In this document: piece after piece, positions 55,047 to 64,000 of the stretch | How the letters are laid out: each line of letters opens with the position of its first letter | Position numbering within the stretch: the first letter of the stretch is position 1 | Source of the DNA: Chitinimonas viridis | Lineage (GTDB): Bacteria; Pseudomonadota; Gammaproteobacteria; Burkholderiales; Chitinimonadaceae | Length of the DNA: 64,000 nt | Direction: 5' to 3' | NCBI RefSeq assembly: GCF_030409555.1 | Contig: NZ_JAUFPU010000004.1 | Location: 62,001 to 126,000, forward strand | The notes under the pieces: generated by a model | The model's input: the letters and a program-made list of their open reading frames with translations, nothing else | What the model was told of the DNA's origin: nothing | The model's database searches: none | Program-made: the position numbers and the translations under genes

Positions 55047-57749
55047 ATGACAGACCGCCTCGCACCCGCCATCAGCCATAGCCGCTACCTGCAACGGCTG
55101 TTTGCCGCGCAGCCCGCCTTGCAAGCCGACACCCTGGCCAGGCTGGACCACCCTTTCGATCGCAGCGCCATGCTGGCTATGCTGCCCATGGGCGCCGATG
55201 ACGCCACCCTCAAGCCCGCCCTGCGCAAGCTGCGTCAGGCCGTCATGGCGCGTATCTTTAGCCGCGATCTGCTGGGACTGGCGCAATTGGACGAAGTCAT
55301 TGCCACCGTCAGCGATCTGGCGGAAGTCACCATCCTGGCAGCACTGGAATGCGTTACCCGCGCCGATGAGCGGCATGGCCAGCCCATCGGTAGCGAATCG
55401 GGCCAGCTGCAGAAACTGATCGTGGTCGGCATGGGTAAGCTCGGTGGTCGCGAACTCAATGTCTCCAGCGATATCGACCTGATCTTCGTCTACCCCGAAG
55501 ACGGCGAAACAGATGGCCCCAGGCCGATCTCCAACCATGAGTGGTTTGCCCGCGCGGGCAAGCGCCTAATTGCACTGCTGCATGATGTTACCGCCGATGG
55601 CTTTGTTTTCCGGGTGGATATGCGCCTGCGCCCCTTTGGCGACGCAGGCCCACTGGTATCGAGCTTTGCCGCCCTAGAGAACTATCTGCTGACCCAGGGC
55701 CGTGAGTGGGAGCGCTACGCCTGGATCAAGGGACGTGCCATCACCGATGAAACCGGCCATTTCGGCCCAGCAGGCCCACAGGGACTGGGGGGTGATGCTG
55801 CCGGCCTGATGTCGCTGGTGACCCCGTTCGTTTACCGCAAATATCTGGATTACGGCGCCTACGCCTCCATGCGCGATCTGCACGGGCAGATACAGCGCGA
55901 AGTCGTACGGCGTGATTTTGCCGACAATATCAAACTAGGCCCAGGTGGCATCCGCGAGGTGGAGTTCATCGCCCAGGTGTTCCAGTTGATACGCGGCGGC
56001 CGGCGCCCCAGCCTGCGTATACGCCCTACCCGCGAGGTATTGCGCGAACTGGTGGGCATGGGCCAGCTGGAGGCACTGACCGTCGCCGAACTGACCGCCG
56101 CCTATGTGTTTCTGCGCGATCTGGAGCATCGCCTGCAGTACCTGGACGATGGCCAGACCCAGATGCTGCCTACCAGCGACACCGACAGGGCCTTGATCGC
56201 CACTAGCCTCTGTCACCGTGACTGGGCCAGCTTCATGGCGGCGCTGGATACCCACCGCGCCGCTGTCAGTCGCCACTTCGAGCAGGTATTCGCCCTGCCG
56301 CAAGCAGAGGGAGATGCCGTGCATCCCCTCGCTGGCGTATGGCTGGGCATTGCCGATGGTCAATCCAGCCAGGGCAAGCTGGCCAACCTGGGATACCAGC
56401 AACCAGCGGAGATGGAACGCCTGCTGGCCGCCATTGCCCAGGGTGGCCGCTATCAGACCCTGGCCGACAAGAGCCGCCGCCGGCTTGATGCGCTGATTCC
56501 TCCCCTGGTCGAGGTCTGCGCTCGCCAGCCCAACCCCGATGCCACCCTGAGCCGCATCTTGCGCTTTCTCGATGCCATCGCCCGGCGAGAATCCTACCTG
56601 GCCCTGCTGGCCGAGCACCCGCAAACCCTCAGCCGGCTTGCCTCCTTGCACAGCGCCAGCCCCTGGGTGGCCGACTACCTGCATAGGCATCCCATCCTGC
56701 TGGACGAGCTACTTGATGCCCGCCTGCTGTACACCGCGCCCGACTGGCAAAAGCTGGGTGAACAGCTGCGCTCGGAACTGGCACTGCATCTGGGTGATAC
56801 CGAGGCTGAGATGGATGTGCTCAGGCACTTTCAGCACCAGCAGGTATTCCGCCTGTGCGCGCAGGATCTCGCGGGCCAGTTCTCCCTGACCACCTTGTCC
56901 GACCACCTGTCCGATCTGGCCGACTTGATACTGGCGGTGACCCTGGAAAGAGCCTGGGCCGAGCTGCCAGGCCGCCATCGCGAAGAGGCAGCATTTGCCG
57001 CCATAGGTTACGGCAAGCTGGGCGGCAAGGAGCTGGGCTACGGCTCCGATCTGGACGTGATTTTCGTCTACGACGACGACCATCCCGATGCCGGTGAGCT
57101 CTACGCCAAGCTGGCAAGGCGAATGATGACCTGGCTATCGACCACCACCGCTGCTGGCGCCCTGTATGAAGTCGACCTGCGCCTGCGCCCCAATGGCGCC
57201 TCTGGCTTACTGGTCTCCAGCATCGCCGCCTTGGCGCAGTACCAGCACGAAAACGCCTGGGTATGGGAGCATCAGGCCCTGACCCGCGCCCGCTATGCTG
57301 CTGGTGACAAGGCGGTAGGCGCCCAATTCGAGACCGTACGCCGCAATGTCTTGAGCCAGCGCCGCGATCAGGCGCGGCTATCGGAAGACGTCGTAGGCAT
57401 GCGCGACAAAATGCTGGCCACCCACCCGGCATTGGCCGATGACGTCAAGCATTGCCGCGGTGGACTGGTGGACGTGGAATTCATCGTGCAGTACCTGGTA
57501 CTCGCCCACGCCCACCACCTACCTGCCCTGCTCGCCAACAGTGGCAATATCGCCCTGCTCAAGACTGCGGCCGAGGCCGGCCTGATTCCTGCCGGTCTCG
57601 CCGAAGATGCCCAGACCGCCTATCGCCGGCTACGCGAGCTGCAACACAAGGAGCGATTGAATGGCGCACCCTCGTCTGCCAGCGCGCTGGAGGCCGTGGA
57701 GCCCTATTGCGAAGCCGTGCGCGGACTGTGGCGGGTGGTATTTGGCTAA
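55047..57749 (+). CDS. glnE: Glutamine synthetase adenylyltransferase/adenylyl-removing enzyme
   Basis: Bifunctional enzyme that adenylylates and deadenylylates glutamine synthetase in response to PII. The 900-residue product has two nucleotidyltransferase domains, with GMGKLGGRELNVSSDIDLIF in the N-terminal (removing) half and GYGKLGGKELGYGSDLDVIF in the C-terminal half. The ATG at 55047 fits both the family N terminus and the -10 at 54968. A GTG at 54942 would lie upstream of that -10 and is less likely. The stop codon abuts the 266-bp repeat. Confidence 0.93.
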   Translation: MTDRLAPAISHSRYLQRLFAAQPALQADTLARLDHPFDRSAMLAMLPMGADDATLKPALRKLRQAVMARIFSRDLLGLAQLDEVIATVSDLAEVTILAALECVTRADERHGQPIGSESGQLQKLIVVGMGKLGGRELNVSSDIDLIFVYPEDGETDGPRPISNHEWFARAGKRLIALLHDVTADGFVFRVDMRLRPFGDAGPLVSSFAALENYLLTQGREWERYAWIKGRAITDETGHFGPAGPQGLGGDAAGLMSLVTPFVYRKYLDYGAYASMRDLHGQIQREVVRRDFADNIKLGPGGIREVEFIAQVFQLIRGGRRPSLRIRPTREVLRELVGMGQLEALTVAELTAAYVFLRDLEHRLQYLDDGQTQMLPTSDTDRALIATSLCHRDWASFMAALDTHRAAVSRHFEQVFALPQAEGDAVHPLAGVWLGIADGQSSQGKLANLGYQQPAEMERLLAAIAQGGRYQTLADKSRRRLDALIPPLVEVCARQPNPDATLSRILRFLDAIARRESYLALLAEHPQTLSRLASLHSASPWVADYLHRHPILLDELLDARLLYTAPDWQKLGEQLRSELALHLGDTEAEMDVLRHFQHQQVFRLCAQDLAGQFSLTTLSDHLSDLADLILAVTLERAWAELPGRHREEAAFAAIGYGKLGGKELGYGSDLDVIFVYDDDHPDAGELYAKLARRMMTWLSTTTAAGALYEVDLRLRPNGASGLLVSSIAALAQYQHENAWVWEHQALTRARYAAGDKAVGAQFETVRRNVLSQRRDQARLSEDVVGMRDKMLATHPALADDVKHCRGGLVDVEFIVQYLVLAHAHHLPALLANSGNIALLKTAAEAGLIPAGLAEDAQTAYRRLRELQHKERLNGAPSSASALEAVEPYCEAVRGLWRVVFG

Positions 57750-58015
57750 GAGCCTGTTCAATGTCTTTTCGTCGTGTCGCTGATCTGGAAAATGGCCAGG
57801 CACACGGCGTGGTGCGCAGGCAATAACAAGTTATTGCCAAGCGCCACAACGCAGCGAGTGGCCGTTTTCCAGATCAGCCCTACGGGTTCGCAGCCTTGCC
57901 GGCGAAGGGCGGTGTTGCAAGTCGCTGACGGTACCCGTACCGCTGCGCGTCTTGCGCCTTGCCCTTCATCCGGCAAGGTTGCGAACGACACGGCGAAAAG
58001 ACATTGAACAGGCTC
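57750..58015 (+). mobile_element. 266-bp MITE-like palindromic element
   Basis: Ends are 30-bp inverted repeats (57750-57779 and 57986-58015) with one mismatch. Inside, the left part is a long hairpin: 57779-57797 against 57860-57878 with one mismatch, capped by a perfect 9-bp stem at 57819-57838. The right part is another: 57886-57910 against 57961-57986 with one mismatch and a one-base bulge. It begins on the base after the glnE stop. No coding capacity for a transposase. A related single end is at 46868-46894. Confidence 0.8.
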
Positions 58016-58021
58016 ATAGCC

Positions 58022-58549
58022 ATGCCTTCACCCCGAAAATCGATCATGCTCATCATCCAGCACATTGATACCTACTGGACCAAGGCCACACGCGGTATGC
58101 CAGGCGCCGGCCTGCGCAATGCGCTGCCAGATGCCTATCGCCTGCCAGATGCCTTAACCGAGGTACCGCCAGACGGCGCCTTGATCCACCGTCTGCAGCG
58201 CAATGAAGGGCAGCATTTTCAGCCTCATACCCAAACCGAGATATTGCCTGTTCCAGGCAGCTATTGGCGTTTCCGCATCGGACAGCACAATGGCGAGATC
58301 ACCCTATCCTTCTGCTACCACGCAGCCGACCATGGCCTGCCATTTCGGTACAGCAGATCACGTCCCCTCTTTAGCCTGGCGCTGGGTCAGCGTGGCGTAT
58401 TCCGCATCAATGGACGATTTGCTTCCTATTCAGGGCAGTATTACCGCCAGCACACACTGCACTTTGCACACTTGGCAGCGCTTGATGCGGATTGCTTTAT
58501 GGTCGGCTCTCCACACCAGGTTCACGATGAATTGGCGCATCTGTTTTAA
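58022..58549 (+). CDS. Small protein of unknown function
   Basis: I do not recognise this 175-residue protein. It starts with ATG at 58022 (MPSPRKSIMLIIQHIDTYWT); the ATG at 58046 is an equally fair choice, as neither has a clear ribosome binding site. No signal peptide or membrane segment. The sequence is rich in histidine and aromatic residues (HRLQRNEGQHFQPHTQTEIL; HTLHFAHLAALDADCF). It begins just past the right end of the 266-bp element and shares a perfect terminator with the convergent cysS. Confidence 0.5.
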   Translation: MPSPRKSIMLIIQHIDTYWTKATRGMPGAGLRNALPDAYRLPDALTEVPPDGALIHRLQRNEGQHFQPHTQTEILPVPGSYWRFRIGQHNGEITLSFCYHAADHGLPFRYSRSRPLFSLALGQRGVFRINGRFASYSGQYYRQHTLHFAHLAALDADCFMVGSPHQVHDELAHLF

Positions 58550-58556
58550 GGGTGCA

Positions 58557-58596
58557 GCAAACAACAAGGGCGCCTGTTGGCGCCCTTGTTGTTTGC
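58557..58596. terminator. Perfect 18-bp bidirectional terminator
   Basis: Arms 58557-58574 and 58579-58596 are perfectly complementary around TGTT, with a GGGCGCC core and T/A-rich outer part (TTGTTGTTT). It lies between the convergent unknown gene and cysS. Confidence 0.88.
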
Positions 58597-58612
58597 TACG
58601 GTAACGCTGGAA

Positions 58613-59992
58613 TCAAGCCCGGCGCCAGGTTGTCCCTTGCGGTCCATCCTCCAGCACCACGCCGCCCTTCAGCAAGGCATCGCGGATACGGTCGGACTCG
58701 GCAAAGTTCCTGGCTTTGCGGGCCTCCAGGCGTGCAGCGATCAGCGCCTCCACCTGTTCGGCCCCAAACTCGTCGCCACTCACCGGCCCGCCTTGCAGAT
58801 AGGCTACTGGATCACGCTGCAACAGGCCCAGCACATTGGCCAGCGCCTTGAGCTGGGATGCCAGTTCGTGCGAACCACTGCGGTTGACCTCGCCCGCCAT
58901 CTCAAACAGCACCGCGACTGCCTCGGCCGTATTGAAGTCGTCGTCCATGGCCGTCTTGAAGCGGGTAGCGTAATCGCTATCCCAATGGATGGGCGCACGC
59001 GCATCATCCGGCGGGGTGTTCTTCAGCGCGGTGTACAGGCGATCCAATCCCGCCTTGGCGTCGTGCAGCAATTCCTCCGAGTAGTTCACGGGGCTGCGGT
59101 AGTGCGCCCGAATGATCAGGAAACGCACCGCCTCACCATCAAACGCCTTGAGCACATCACGTATGGTGAAGAAGTTGCCCAAGGACTTGGACATCTTCTC
59201 GCCACCCAGCTGCAGAAAGCCGTTGTGCATCCAGTAGTTCACATAAGTGTGATCATGGCAGCCTTCGGATTGGGCGATCTCGTTCTCGTGGTGAGGAAAC
59301 TGCAGATCCTCGCCCCCACCGTGGATATCGAAATGGCTGCCCAGGTGATGCTCGGACATCACGGAGCATTCGATATGCCAGCCCGGCCGACCCGGGCCCC
59401 AGGGCGATGGCCAGCTGGGCTCACCCGGCTTGGCAGCCTTCCACAGCACGAAGTCCAGCGGGTCGCGCTTGTGCTTGTCCACCTCTACCCGCTGGCCTGC
59501 CTGCAGGTCGTCCAGCGATTTACCGGACAGCTTGCCGTAGCCAGGGAACTGGCGCACTGCGTAATACACATCGCCATTGTCGGCAGCGTAGGCGCGACCC
59601 TTGGCAATCAGCTTCTCGGTCATGGCCAACATGCCATCCACATGCTGCGTGGCGCGGGGTTCATGGGTGGGCGGCAACAGGTAGAGTTGCGCCAGATCGG
59701 CATTCATCTCGGCGATGGTCTCGCTCACCAGCTCATCGGCGGTAATGCCGCGTTCGCCAGCGCGCTTGATGATCTTGTCCTCGATATCGGTGATATTGCG
59801 GACATAGGTCACCTGGTAACCCGAGGCATGCAGCCAGCGGTAGATGATGTCGAAAGCGCCCAGCATGCGGGCGTGGCCGATATGGCACAGGTCGTACACC
59901 GTCATACCGCAGACATACATGCGCACCCGGCCGGGTTCGATGGGCTTGAAGACCTGCTTTTCGCGGGCCAGGGTGTTGTAGACGGTAAGCAT
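58613..59992 (-). CDS. cysS: Cysteinyl-tRNA synthetase
   Basis: Class I synthetase that charges tRNA-Cys. The 459-residue product starts [17 protein letters not shown] and has the zinc cysteine and HIGH signature in [18 protein letters not shown]. The second signature is KMSKSLGN, and zinc ligands lie in [10 protein letters not shown]. The start at 59992 follows AGAGGA by about 6 bases. Single gene, upstream side facing the rpoS terminator. Confidence 0.97.
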   Translation of the reverse strand: MLTVYNTLAREKQVFKPIEPGRVRMYVCGMTVYDLCHIGHARMLGAFDIIYRWLHASGYQVTYVRNITDIEDKIIKRAGERGITADELVSETIAEMNADLAQLYLLPPTHEPRATQHVDGMLAMTEKLIAKGRAYAADNGDVYYAVRQFPGYGKLSGKSLDDLQAGQRVEVDKHKRDPLDFVLWKAAKPGEPSWPSPWGPGRPGWHIECSVMSEHHLGSHFDIHGGGEDLQFPHHENEIAQSEGCHDHTYVNYWMHNGFLQLGGEKMSKSLGNFFTIRDVLKAFDGEAVRFLIIRAHYRSPVNYSEELLHDAKAGLDRLYTALKNTPPDDARAPIHWDSDYATRFKTAMDDDFNTAEAVAVLFEMAGEVNRSGSHELASQLKALANVLGLLQRDPVAYLQGGPVSGDEFGAEQVEALIAARLEARKARNFAESDRIRDALLKGGVVLEDGPQGTTWRRA

Positions 59993-60101
59993 GCAATCCT
60001 CTTGGGGAATAAGTCCGGCTCGTTCGAGCCTAAAACGGGATTCTAACAAAGCCAGCAGGTGCGGCCCAAACCGGGTAGCACAAGAGGCCATTAAAACAAA
60101 A

Positions 60102-60125
60102 AAGGCCGGAATCGCTTCCGGCCTT
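60102..60125 (-). terminator. Terminator after rpoS
   Basis: A perfect 10-bp stem, AAGGCCGGAA (60102-60111) with TTCCGGCCTT (60116-60125). On the minus strand it is followed by a run of T, giving a strong intrinsic terminator 19 bp past the rpoS stop. Confidence 0.88.
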
Positions 60126-60143
60126 CCTGACTAAGGGTTGCGC

Positions 60144-61118
60144 TCAACCAAGCAATACGTCGCGCGACACACCTTGTCGGCGCAGGAGTCGCCGGAGACT
60201 CTCTAGCGCCTCGATCTGGATCTGCCGGACCCGCTCCCGCGTCAGCTGCAGGTGGGCCGCCAGATCCTCCAACGTACAGATGTCGTAGCCATTCAGGCCA
60301 TAGCGGCGCTCTATGACCATGCGTTGCTTGTCATTGAGCTGCTTCAGCCATTCCCGCACATAGCGCTGTATCTCGGCATTCTGCAGCACCATTTCCGGGC
60401 CGTCGTGCTGTTCATCGGGGATGGATTCACCGATGGATAGCATGGGGTCGATATCCAGCGGGGCATCCAGCGACGCCATGCGCTCGTTCAGGTTCATGAC
60501 CCGGCGTACATCCTCTACCGGCTTATCCACCTGATAGGCGATTTCCTCCATGGTGGGCTCGCGCCCCATCTGCGCTTCCAGATGACGCTGGGCGCGCAGG
60601 TAGACGTTGAGTTCCTTGATGACGTGTACGGGGAGACGTATGGTGCGCGACTGGTTCATGATGGCGCGCTCTATGCTCTGGCGTATCCACCAGGTGGCAT
60701 AGGTAGAGAAGCGGAAACCCCGTTCTGGGTCGAACTTCTCCAGTGCGTGCATCAGGCCGATATTGCCTTCCTCGATCAGATCGAGCAGGGCCATGCCGCG
60801 ATTGATATAGTGCTTGGCGATATTCACCACCAGTCGAAGATTATGCTCAATCATCTTCTGGCGGGCATCGAAATCACCCTGGACTACCAATCGGGCCAGG
60901 CGGCGCTCCTCGTCAGGCGTGAGCAGCGCGTTGTGGCCGATGTCATTGAGATAGATCTGGGTTACATCACCGGTCGATTCAACCGCATAGCGGCCCACTT
61001 CTTCGACCTGCTGGGCGTCTGCCTCAGCTTCTGGCTCCAGGCCTTCCTCATCTTCCTCCTCGTCCAGTAGATCTTCGTCCACTAGCTCTTCGTCGATGGT
61101 ATCCATGGAGTCGCTCAT
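60144..61118 (-). CDS. rpoS: Stationary-phase sigma factor RpoS
   Basis: Sigma-38, the general stress and stationary-phase sigma factor. The 324-residue product has a long acidic N-terminal stretch (LVDEDLLDEEEDEEG). Region 1.2 follows (VTQIYLNDIGHNALLTPDEE), region 2 has DLIEEGNIGLMHALEKFDP and YATWWIRQSIERA, and region 4 has LTRERVRQIQIEALESLRR. It begins 4 bp after nlpD. In E. coli a main rpoS promoter lies inside nlpD; none could be seen with confidence here. Confidence 0.97.
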   Translation of the reverse strand: MSDSMDTIDEELVDEDLLDEEEDEEGLEPEAEADAQQVEEVGRYAVESTGDVTQIYLNDIGHNALLTPDEERRLARLVVQGDFDARQKMIEHNLRLVVNIAKHYINRGMALLDLIEEGNIGLMHALEKFDPERGFRFSTYATWWIRQSIERAIMNQSRTIRLPVHVIKELNVYLRAQRHLEAQMGREPTMEEIAYQVDKPVEDVRRVMNLNERMASLDAPLDIDPMLSIGESIPDEQHDGPEMVLQNAEIQRYVREWLKQLNDKQRMVIERRYGLNGYDICTLEDLAAHLQLTRERVRQIQIEALESLRRLLRRQGVSRDVLLG

Positions 61119-61122
61119 GGTG

Positions 61123-62163
61123 TCAGCCCGCCGTCAGGTATTTGGTTGGATCAACCGGCTTGCCAAAGCGCCGGATCTCGAAATGCAGCTTGACCTGCTC
61201 TGCATCGGTGTTCCCCATTTCGGCAATTTTGTCTCCCTTTTTCACATTGTCTCCCTCTTTGACCAAGGACTGGCTGTTGTGCGCGTACGCCGACAAATAG
61301 GTCTTGTTATGTTTGACGATAACCAGTTTGCCGTAGCCACGCATGGTTCCAACATAGACAACTCGGCCGGCACTGGCAGCAAGTACCGGCTGTCCCAATT
61401 TGCCGCCTATATCAATACCTTTGGCAGCATCCGAGAACGGGGTGATGACCTTCCCTACCGTCGGCCAGGACCAATTGAGGTCCTCTTCGCCCAATACTGG
61501 GCTGGCCGGCTTGTTATCGGCAGGTTTTGGGTCGGGCTTAACATCGATTTTTTCGACGGGCTTGGGGTCGATCGGCTTGATCGGCGCAGCGCCAGCCTGG
61601 GCGGCCGTCTGCACCGGCCCCTCGGCCTGGCGCGCTACCGTGGCGGCATCCGTACCATGCGACAGCTTGAGCGCCTTGGGGTAGCTCACCACTGCCGCCG
61701 CGGGCGCTGTAGGTGCGACAGGCGTGACTACCACAGCCGGCGTATCAATCTTGACTGGTGCCGGCGCACTATCGGGACGCAGCGGCCGCACGACAACACC
61801 GGCAGTGTCCGGTGCGGCAATATCATTGGGGTCGGACAACAGCAGAATCTGGTCGATCTTGATCAGGTTGGGGTCAGCCAGATGATTCCAGGCGGCGACT
61901 TCCTTGTAATCAAGTCCATTTTCCAGGGCAATGCTATAGAGGGTATCGCCCACCCTGACGGTGTAATACTTGCCGCCATCCGGTGCCGCGGTAGCAACAG
62001 GACGCGCAGCACTGGCTGTGGCCGGCACAGGTGCAGGTTTGACCGAGGGCGCATTGGCAGGCCGCGTGCGGTCAACAACAGGTGCGGGTGAACGAACCGG
62101 GTCGCTCGCACAAGCAGCGAGCAGCAAGGCAGACATCACACCGGCGGTACGGACAACGTTCAA
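61123..62163 (-). CDS. nlpD: NlpD lipoprotein (LysM plus degenerate M23 domain)
   Basis: Activator of cell-wall amidases at division. The 346-residue product has a lipobox (LLLAACAS, Cys18) and a LysM domain at about 65-110 (YTVRVGDTLYSIALENGL). A proline/lysine-rich linker follows, then a C-terminal LytM domain. The first zinc histidine of active M23 enzymes (HxGID) is replaced (KGIDIGG), as in other non-catalytic EnvC/NlpD activators. It lies between pcm and rpoS as in many beta- and gammaproteobacteria. Confidence 0.94.
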   Translation of the reverse strand: MNVVRTAGVMSALLLAACASDPVRSPAPVVDRTRPANAPSVKPAPVPATASAARPVATAAPDGGKYYTVRVGDTLYSIALENGLDYKEVAAWNHLADPNLIKIDQILLLSDPNDIAAPDTAGVVVRPLRPDSAPAPVKIDTPAVVVTPVAPTAPAAAVVSYPKALKLSHGTDAATVARQAEGPVQTAAQAGAAPIKPIDPKPVEKIDVKPDPKPADNKPASPVLGEEDLNWSWPTVGKVITPFSDAAKGIDIGGKLGQPVLAASAGRVVYVGTMRGYGKLVIVKHNKTYLSAYAHNSQSLVKEGDNVKKGDKIAEMGNTDAEQVKLHFEIRRFGKPVDPTKYLTAG

Positions 62164-62243
62164 CTCGTTACTCCCTTGTATTCGAATTGGTACGTAGCGA
62201 GTGGCGCAAAGCCTACAGCGCGACGATGACAGTTTTGCTGAAG

Positions 62244-62900
62244 CTAGGCAAGGCCCGGCAGCATAGGAACGAAGCGTACTTTTTCCAATTTGGTTTCTAT
62301 AAAACCAGCTTCGGTACGTTCGATTATTCGTAATTCCTGATCGACATTGCCGATAGGGAAAATCATTCTGCCCCCAACCGCCAATTGTCCAAGCAGGGCT
62401 TCGGGTACGTAAGTGGGGGCTGCAGCCATGATAATGGCGTCAAATGGGGCGGCTTCGGCAATACCGACAAAGCCGTCACCGTGCCGCAGGCGGCTATTGC
62501 TGATACGTAAATCACGCAGGCGTTGGCGTGCCTTGTCTAGTAGTTGTGCTAGCCGTTCAACCGAATAAACCGTCTTGAATAGTTGCGCCAACACCACGGT
62601 TTGATAGCCACAACCGGTGCCGACCTCCAGCACCTTGTCGCGCCGGGCGGCGCCTGCTGCCAGTTCCACCATGCGCGCCACGATATACGGCTGCGAGATG
62701 GTCTGCCCCTGCCCTATAGGCAGGGAGACATCGTCATAGGCACGGTGAGACAGGGCTTCATCGATAAAGATATGGCGGGGAGTGTTGGCCATGACGCCCA
62801 GCACCTCCTCATTGCGTATGCCTTGCTGGCGCAACCTTTCCACCATGCGGCCACGGGTACGTGCTGAAGTCATGCCGATGCCGGAAAAGTCGTGCTTCAT
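62244..62900 (-). CDS. pcm: Protein-L-isoaspartate O-methyltransferase
   Basis: Repairs isoaspartyl residues using S-adenosylmethionine. The 218-residue product shows the family motifs [18 protein letters not shown] and the SAM site [18 protein letters not shown]. The start at 62900 overlaps the surE stop by 4 bp (ATGA). Interestingly the window also holds an isoaspartyl peptidase gene (iaaA) for the same type of damage. Confidence 0.95.
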   Translation of the reverse strand: MKHDFSGIGMTSARTRGRMVERLRQQGIRNEEVLGVMANTPRHIFIDEALSHRAYDDVSLPIGQGQTISQPYIVARMVELAAGAARRDKVLEVGTGCGYQTVVLAQLFKTVYSVERLAQLLDKARQRLRDLRISNSRLRHGDGFVGIAEAAPFDAIIMAAAPTYVPEALLGQLAVGGRMIFPIGNVDQELRIIERTEAGFIETKLEKVRFVPMLPGLA

Positions 62901-63637
62901 GCCAGCCAGTCCGTCATAAAGTCCAGTTGCTTGAAGGCCGTCAGGTCTATCTGCAGCGGTGTAATCGAGACATAACCATGGGCTACCGCCCAGAAATCCG
63001 TGTCCTCTGCCGCATCCTGAGCCGCCCCGAGCGGGCCTACCCACCATATGGTCTCGCCGCGTGGATTCTGGCTCCTGATCACTGGTTCGGCCTTGTGCCG
63101 CCGTCCCAGGCGGGTTACCCGCCAGCCTTGTAGGGCCTCATAGGGCAGATCGGGCACATTCACGTTCAGCAGCACGGCACCGCGGAAAGGATCGCGCTGT
63201 ATCCGTGCAACCAGCTCCTGCGCCACGCGGGCCGCCGTATCGAAATGCCTGGGGGCGTGCTTGGCCAGCGAGATGGCCACGGCTGGCACACCCAGCAGAT
63301 AAGCCTCGGTTGCCGCCGCCACCGTGCCGGAGTAAATCGTATCGTCACCCATATTGGCGCCGTGATTGATACCCGACACCACCAGGTCGGGCAGCTCGGT
63401 CAGCATGCCCGTCACGGCCAAGTGCACGCAATCAGTGGGTGTGCCGTTGACATAATGGAAACCCGAGGCCGCCTGCTTGAGGCTCAGGGGCCGATCGAGT
63501 GTCAGGGAGTTGGACGATCCACTGCGATCGCGCTCGGGCGCCACTACGGTGACATCACCTTGGCTGGCCAGGGCCTGCGCCAGCGCAGCCAGCCCCGGCG
63601 CAAAATAGCCGTCGTCATTGCTCAACAGGAACTTCAT
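62897..63637 (-). CDS. surE: SurE 5'/3'-nucleotidase
   Basis: Metal-dependent nucleoside monophosphatase and exopolyphosphatase linked to stationary-phase survival. The 246-residue product starts [19 protein letters not shown], where the DD pair binds the metal. It also has [16 protein letters not shown] and [19 protein letters not shown]. The start at 63637 has GGGAG about 6 bases upstream. First of the surE-pcm-nlpD-rpoS series. Confidence 0.96.
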   Translation of the reverse strand: MKFLLSNDDGYFAPGLAALAQALASQGDVTVVAPERDRSGSSNSLTLDRPLSLKQAASGFHYVNGTPTDCVHLAVTGMLTELPDLVVSGINHGANMGDDTIYSGTVAAATEAYLLGVPAVAISLAKHAPRHFDTAARVAQELVARIQRDPFRGAVLLNVNVPDLPYEALQGWRVTRLGRRHKAEPVIRSQNPRGETIWWVGPLGAAQDAAEDTDFWAVAHGYVSITPLQIDLTAFKQLDFMTDWLA

Positions 63638-63847
63638 GCATCTCCCTAGCGCGTGTTTACGGTATGTCCACCCCGCAGCCACCCAGGGTTGCGAGATGCC
63701 GCCGCATCGTCTGGCAGGCATTCTACCGTTGCCGCAATCAAGCCGGAAATCTGATGGCGAGCAGTGTGCAGCTACAGCGCCCTTTTGCGCCGTGTAATTA
63801 GTCCACAAAGCGCGCAATGACTTGGCAAAGCGTCAATAGTGCGGCTT

Positions 63848-63874
63848 TTGTAGTCGAACCATTGGGTCGATAAT
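63848..63874 (+). promoter_or_regulatory. Possible promoter of the last lipoprotein gene
   Basis: TTGTAG (63848-63853) and GATAAT (63869-63874), 15 bases apart, lie about 38 bp before the ATG at 63912. Spacing is short, so support is modest. Confidence 0.3.
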
Positions 63875-63911
63875 AAGCTCAAATCATTCATCCATCTTTT
63901 CGAGGTCCACC

Positions 63912-64000
63912 ATGTTTTCCCTAACTTGCTCCCGCCTGCTACTGATCAGCGCCATGGGCACCGCCGTTTTGCTCAGCGGCTGCGCCAGCGATCGCTCCGC
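63912..64000 (+). CDS. Lipoprotein, start only
   Basis: Only the first 29 codons fall inside the window: MFSLTCSRLLLISAMGTAVL, then LSGCAS, a clear lipobox with the cysteine at 24. GAGG lies about 7 bases before the ATG. The family cannot be named from this stretch. Divergent from surE. Confidence 0.7.
   Translation, partial: MFSLTCSRLLLISAMGTAVLLSGCASDRS

Noticed and set aside
58577-60046. Open frame of 489 codons antisense to cysS
   Set aside because: It mirrors the high-GC codon pattern of cysS, has no recognisable domain and no ribosome binding site.
61123-62163. NlpD as an active endopeptidase
   Set aside because: The M23 zinc residues are incomplete (KGIDIGG), as in known amidase activators.

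Overview
The window reads as chromosomal DNA of a Gram-negative betaproteobacterium, most likely a flagellated member of Neisseriales or a close relative. This rests on high GC, the gene order rpsB-tsf-pyrH-frr-uppS-cdsA-ispC-rseP-bamA, the surE-pcm-nlpD-rpoS block, the flhB-flhA-flhF-flhG-fliA series, and yhdP / nitrilase / tldD clustering. The species cannot be named from sequence alone. No rRNA, tRNA, CRISPR array, prophage or complete insertion sequence was seen.

Layout. (1) 1-9.6 kb, minus strand: a translation-to-envelope block starting from a good promoter before rpsB and running through ribosome factors (rpsB, tsf, frr), UMP kinase, isoprenoid and phospholipid synthesis (uppS, cdsA, ispC), the RseP site-2 protease and the start of bamA, which is cut by the window edge. 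(2) 9.6-12.6 kb, minus: a tightly overlapping four-gene MCE/Mla-like lipid transport operon whose ATPase subunit has lost its catalytic motifs. (3) 12.8-24.5 kb: trxB, an Smr protein, a MAPEG protein, ilvE, a CHCC zinc finger protein, a heptosyltransferase, a DUF5916 outer-membrane-type protein, yajQ, a GH13 amylase, a GGDEF protein and a secreted protein of unknown function. (4) 24.6-32.6 kb, plus: flagellar export and regulation genes flhB, flhA, flhF, flhG, fliA and an unpaired motA/motC homologue. (5) 32.7-43.7 kb: acyltransferase, isoaspartyl peptidase, ftsK, a LytS/AlgZ-LytTR two-component pair, a divergent SnoaL / GlxA-AraC pair around an inverted repeat, and alaS. (6) 43.8-46.8 kb: a probable branched-chain acyl-CoA degradation operon (enoyl-CoA hydratase, unknown secreted protein, 3-hydroxyisobutyryl-CoA hydrolase) behind a perfect palindrome. 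(7) 46.9-57.7 kb: a GNAT protein, tldD, an SBP, a nitrilase, yhdP and divergent glnE. (8) 57.7-64 kb: a structured 266-bp repeat, a small unknown gene, cysS, and rpoS-nlpD-pcm-surE.

The most unusual content is not a new gene cluster. First, a two-copy palindromic repeat (23208-23314 and, inverted, 37096-37219) sits directly after TAA stop codons, with TAA repeated on the far side, and brackets the flagellar-ftsK segment. Second, a 266-bp MITE-like element with 30-bp inverted ends and two long internal hairpins abuts the glnE stop, and one solo end lies at 46868-46894. Third, two ATPase-family proteins lack their catalytic lysines: the MCE-operon ABC subunit and FlhG. Several inverted repeats also look like operators. 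I found no clear undescribed defence or secretion system.
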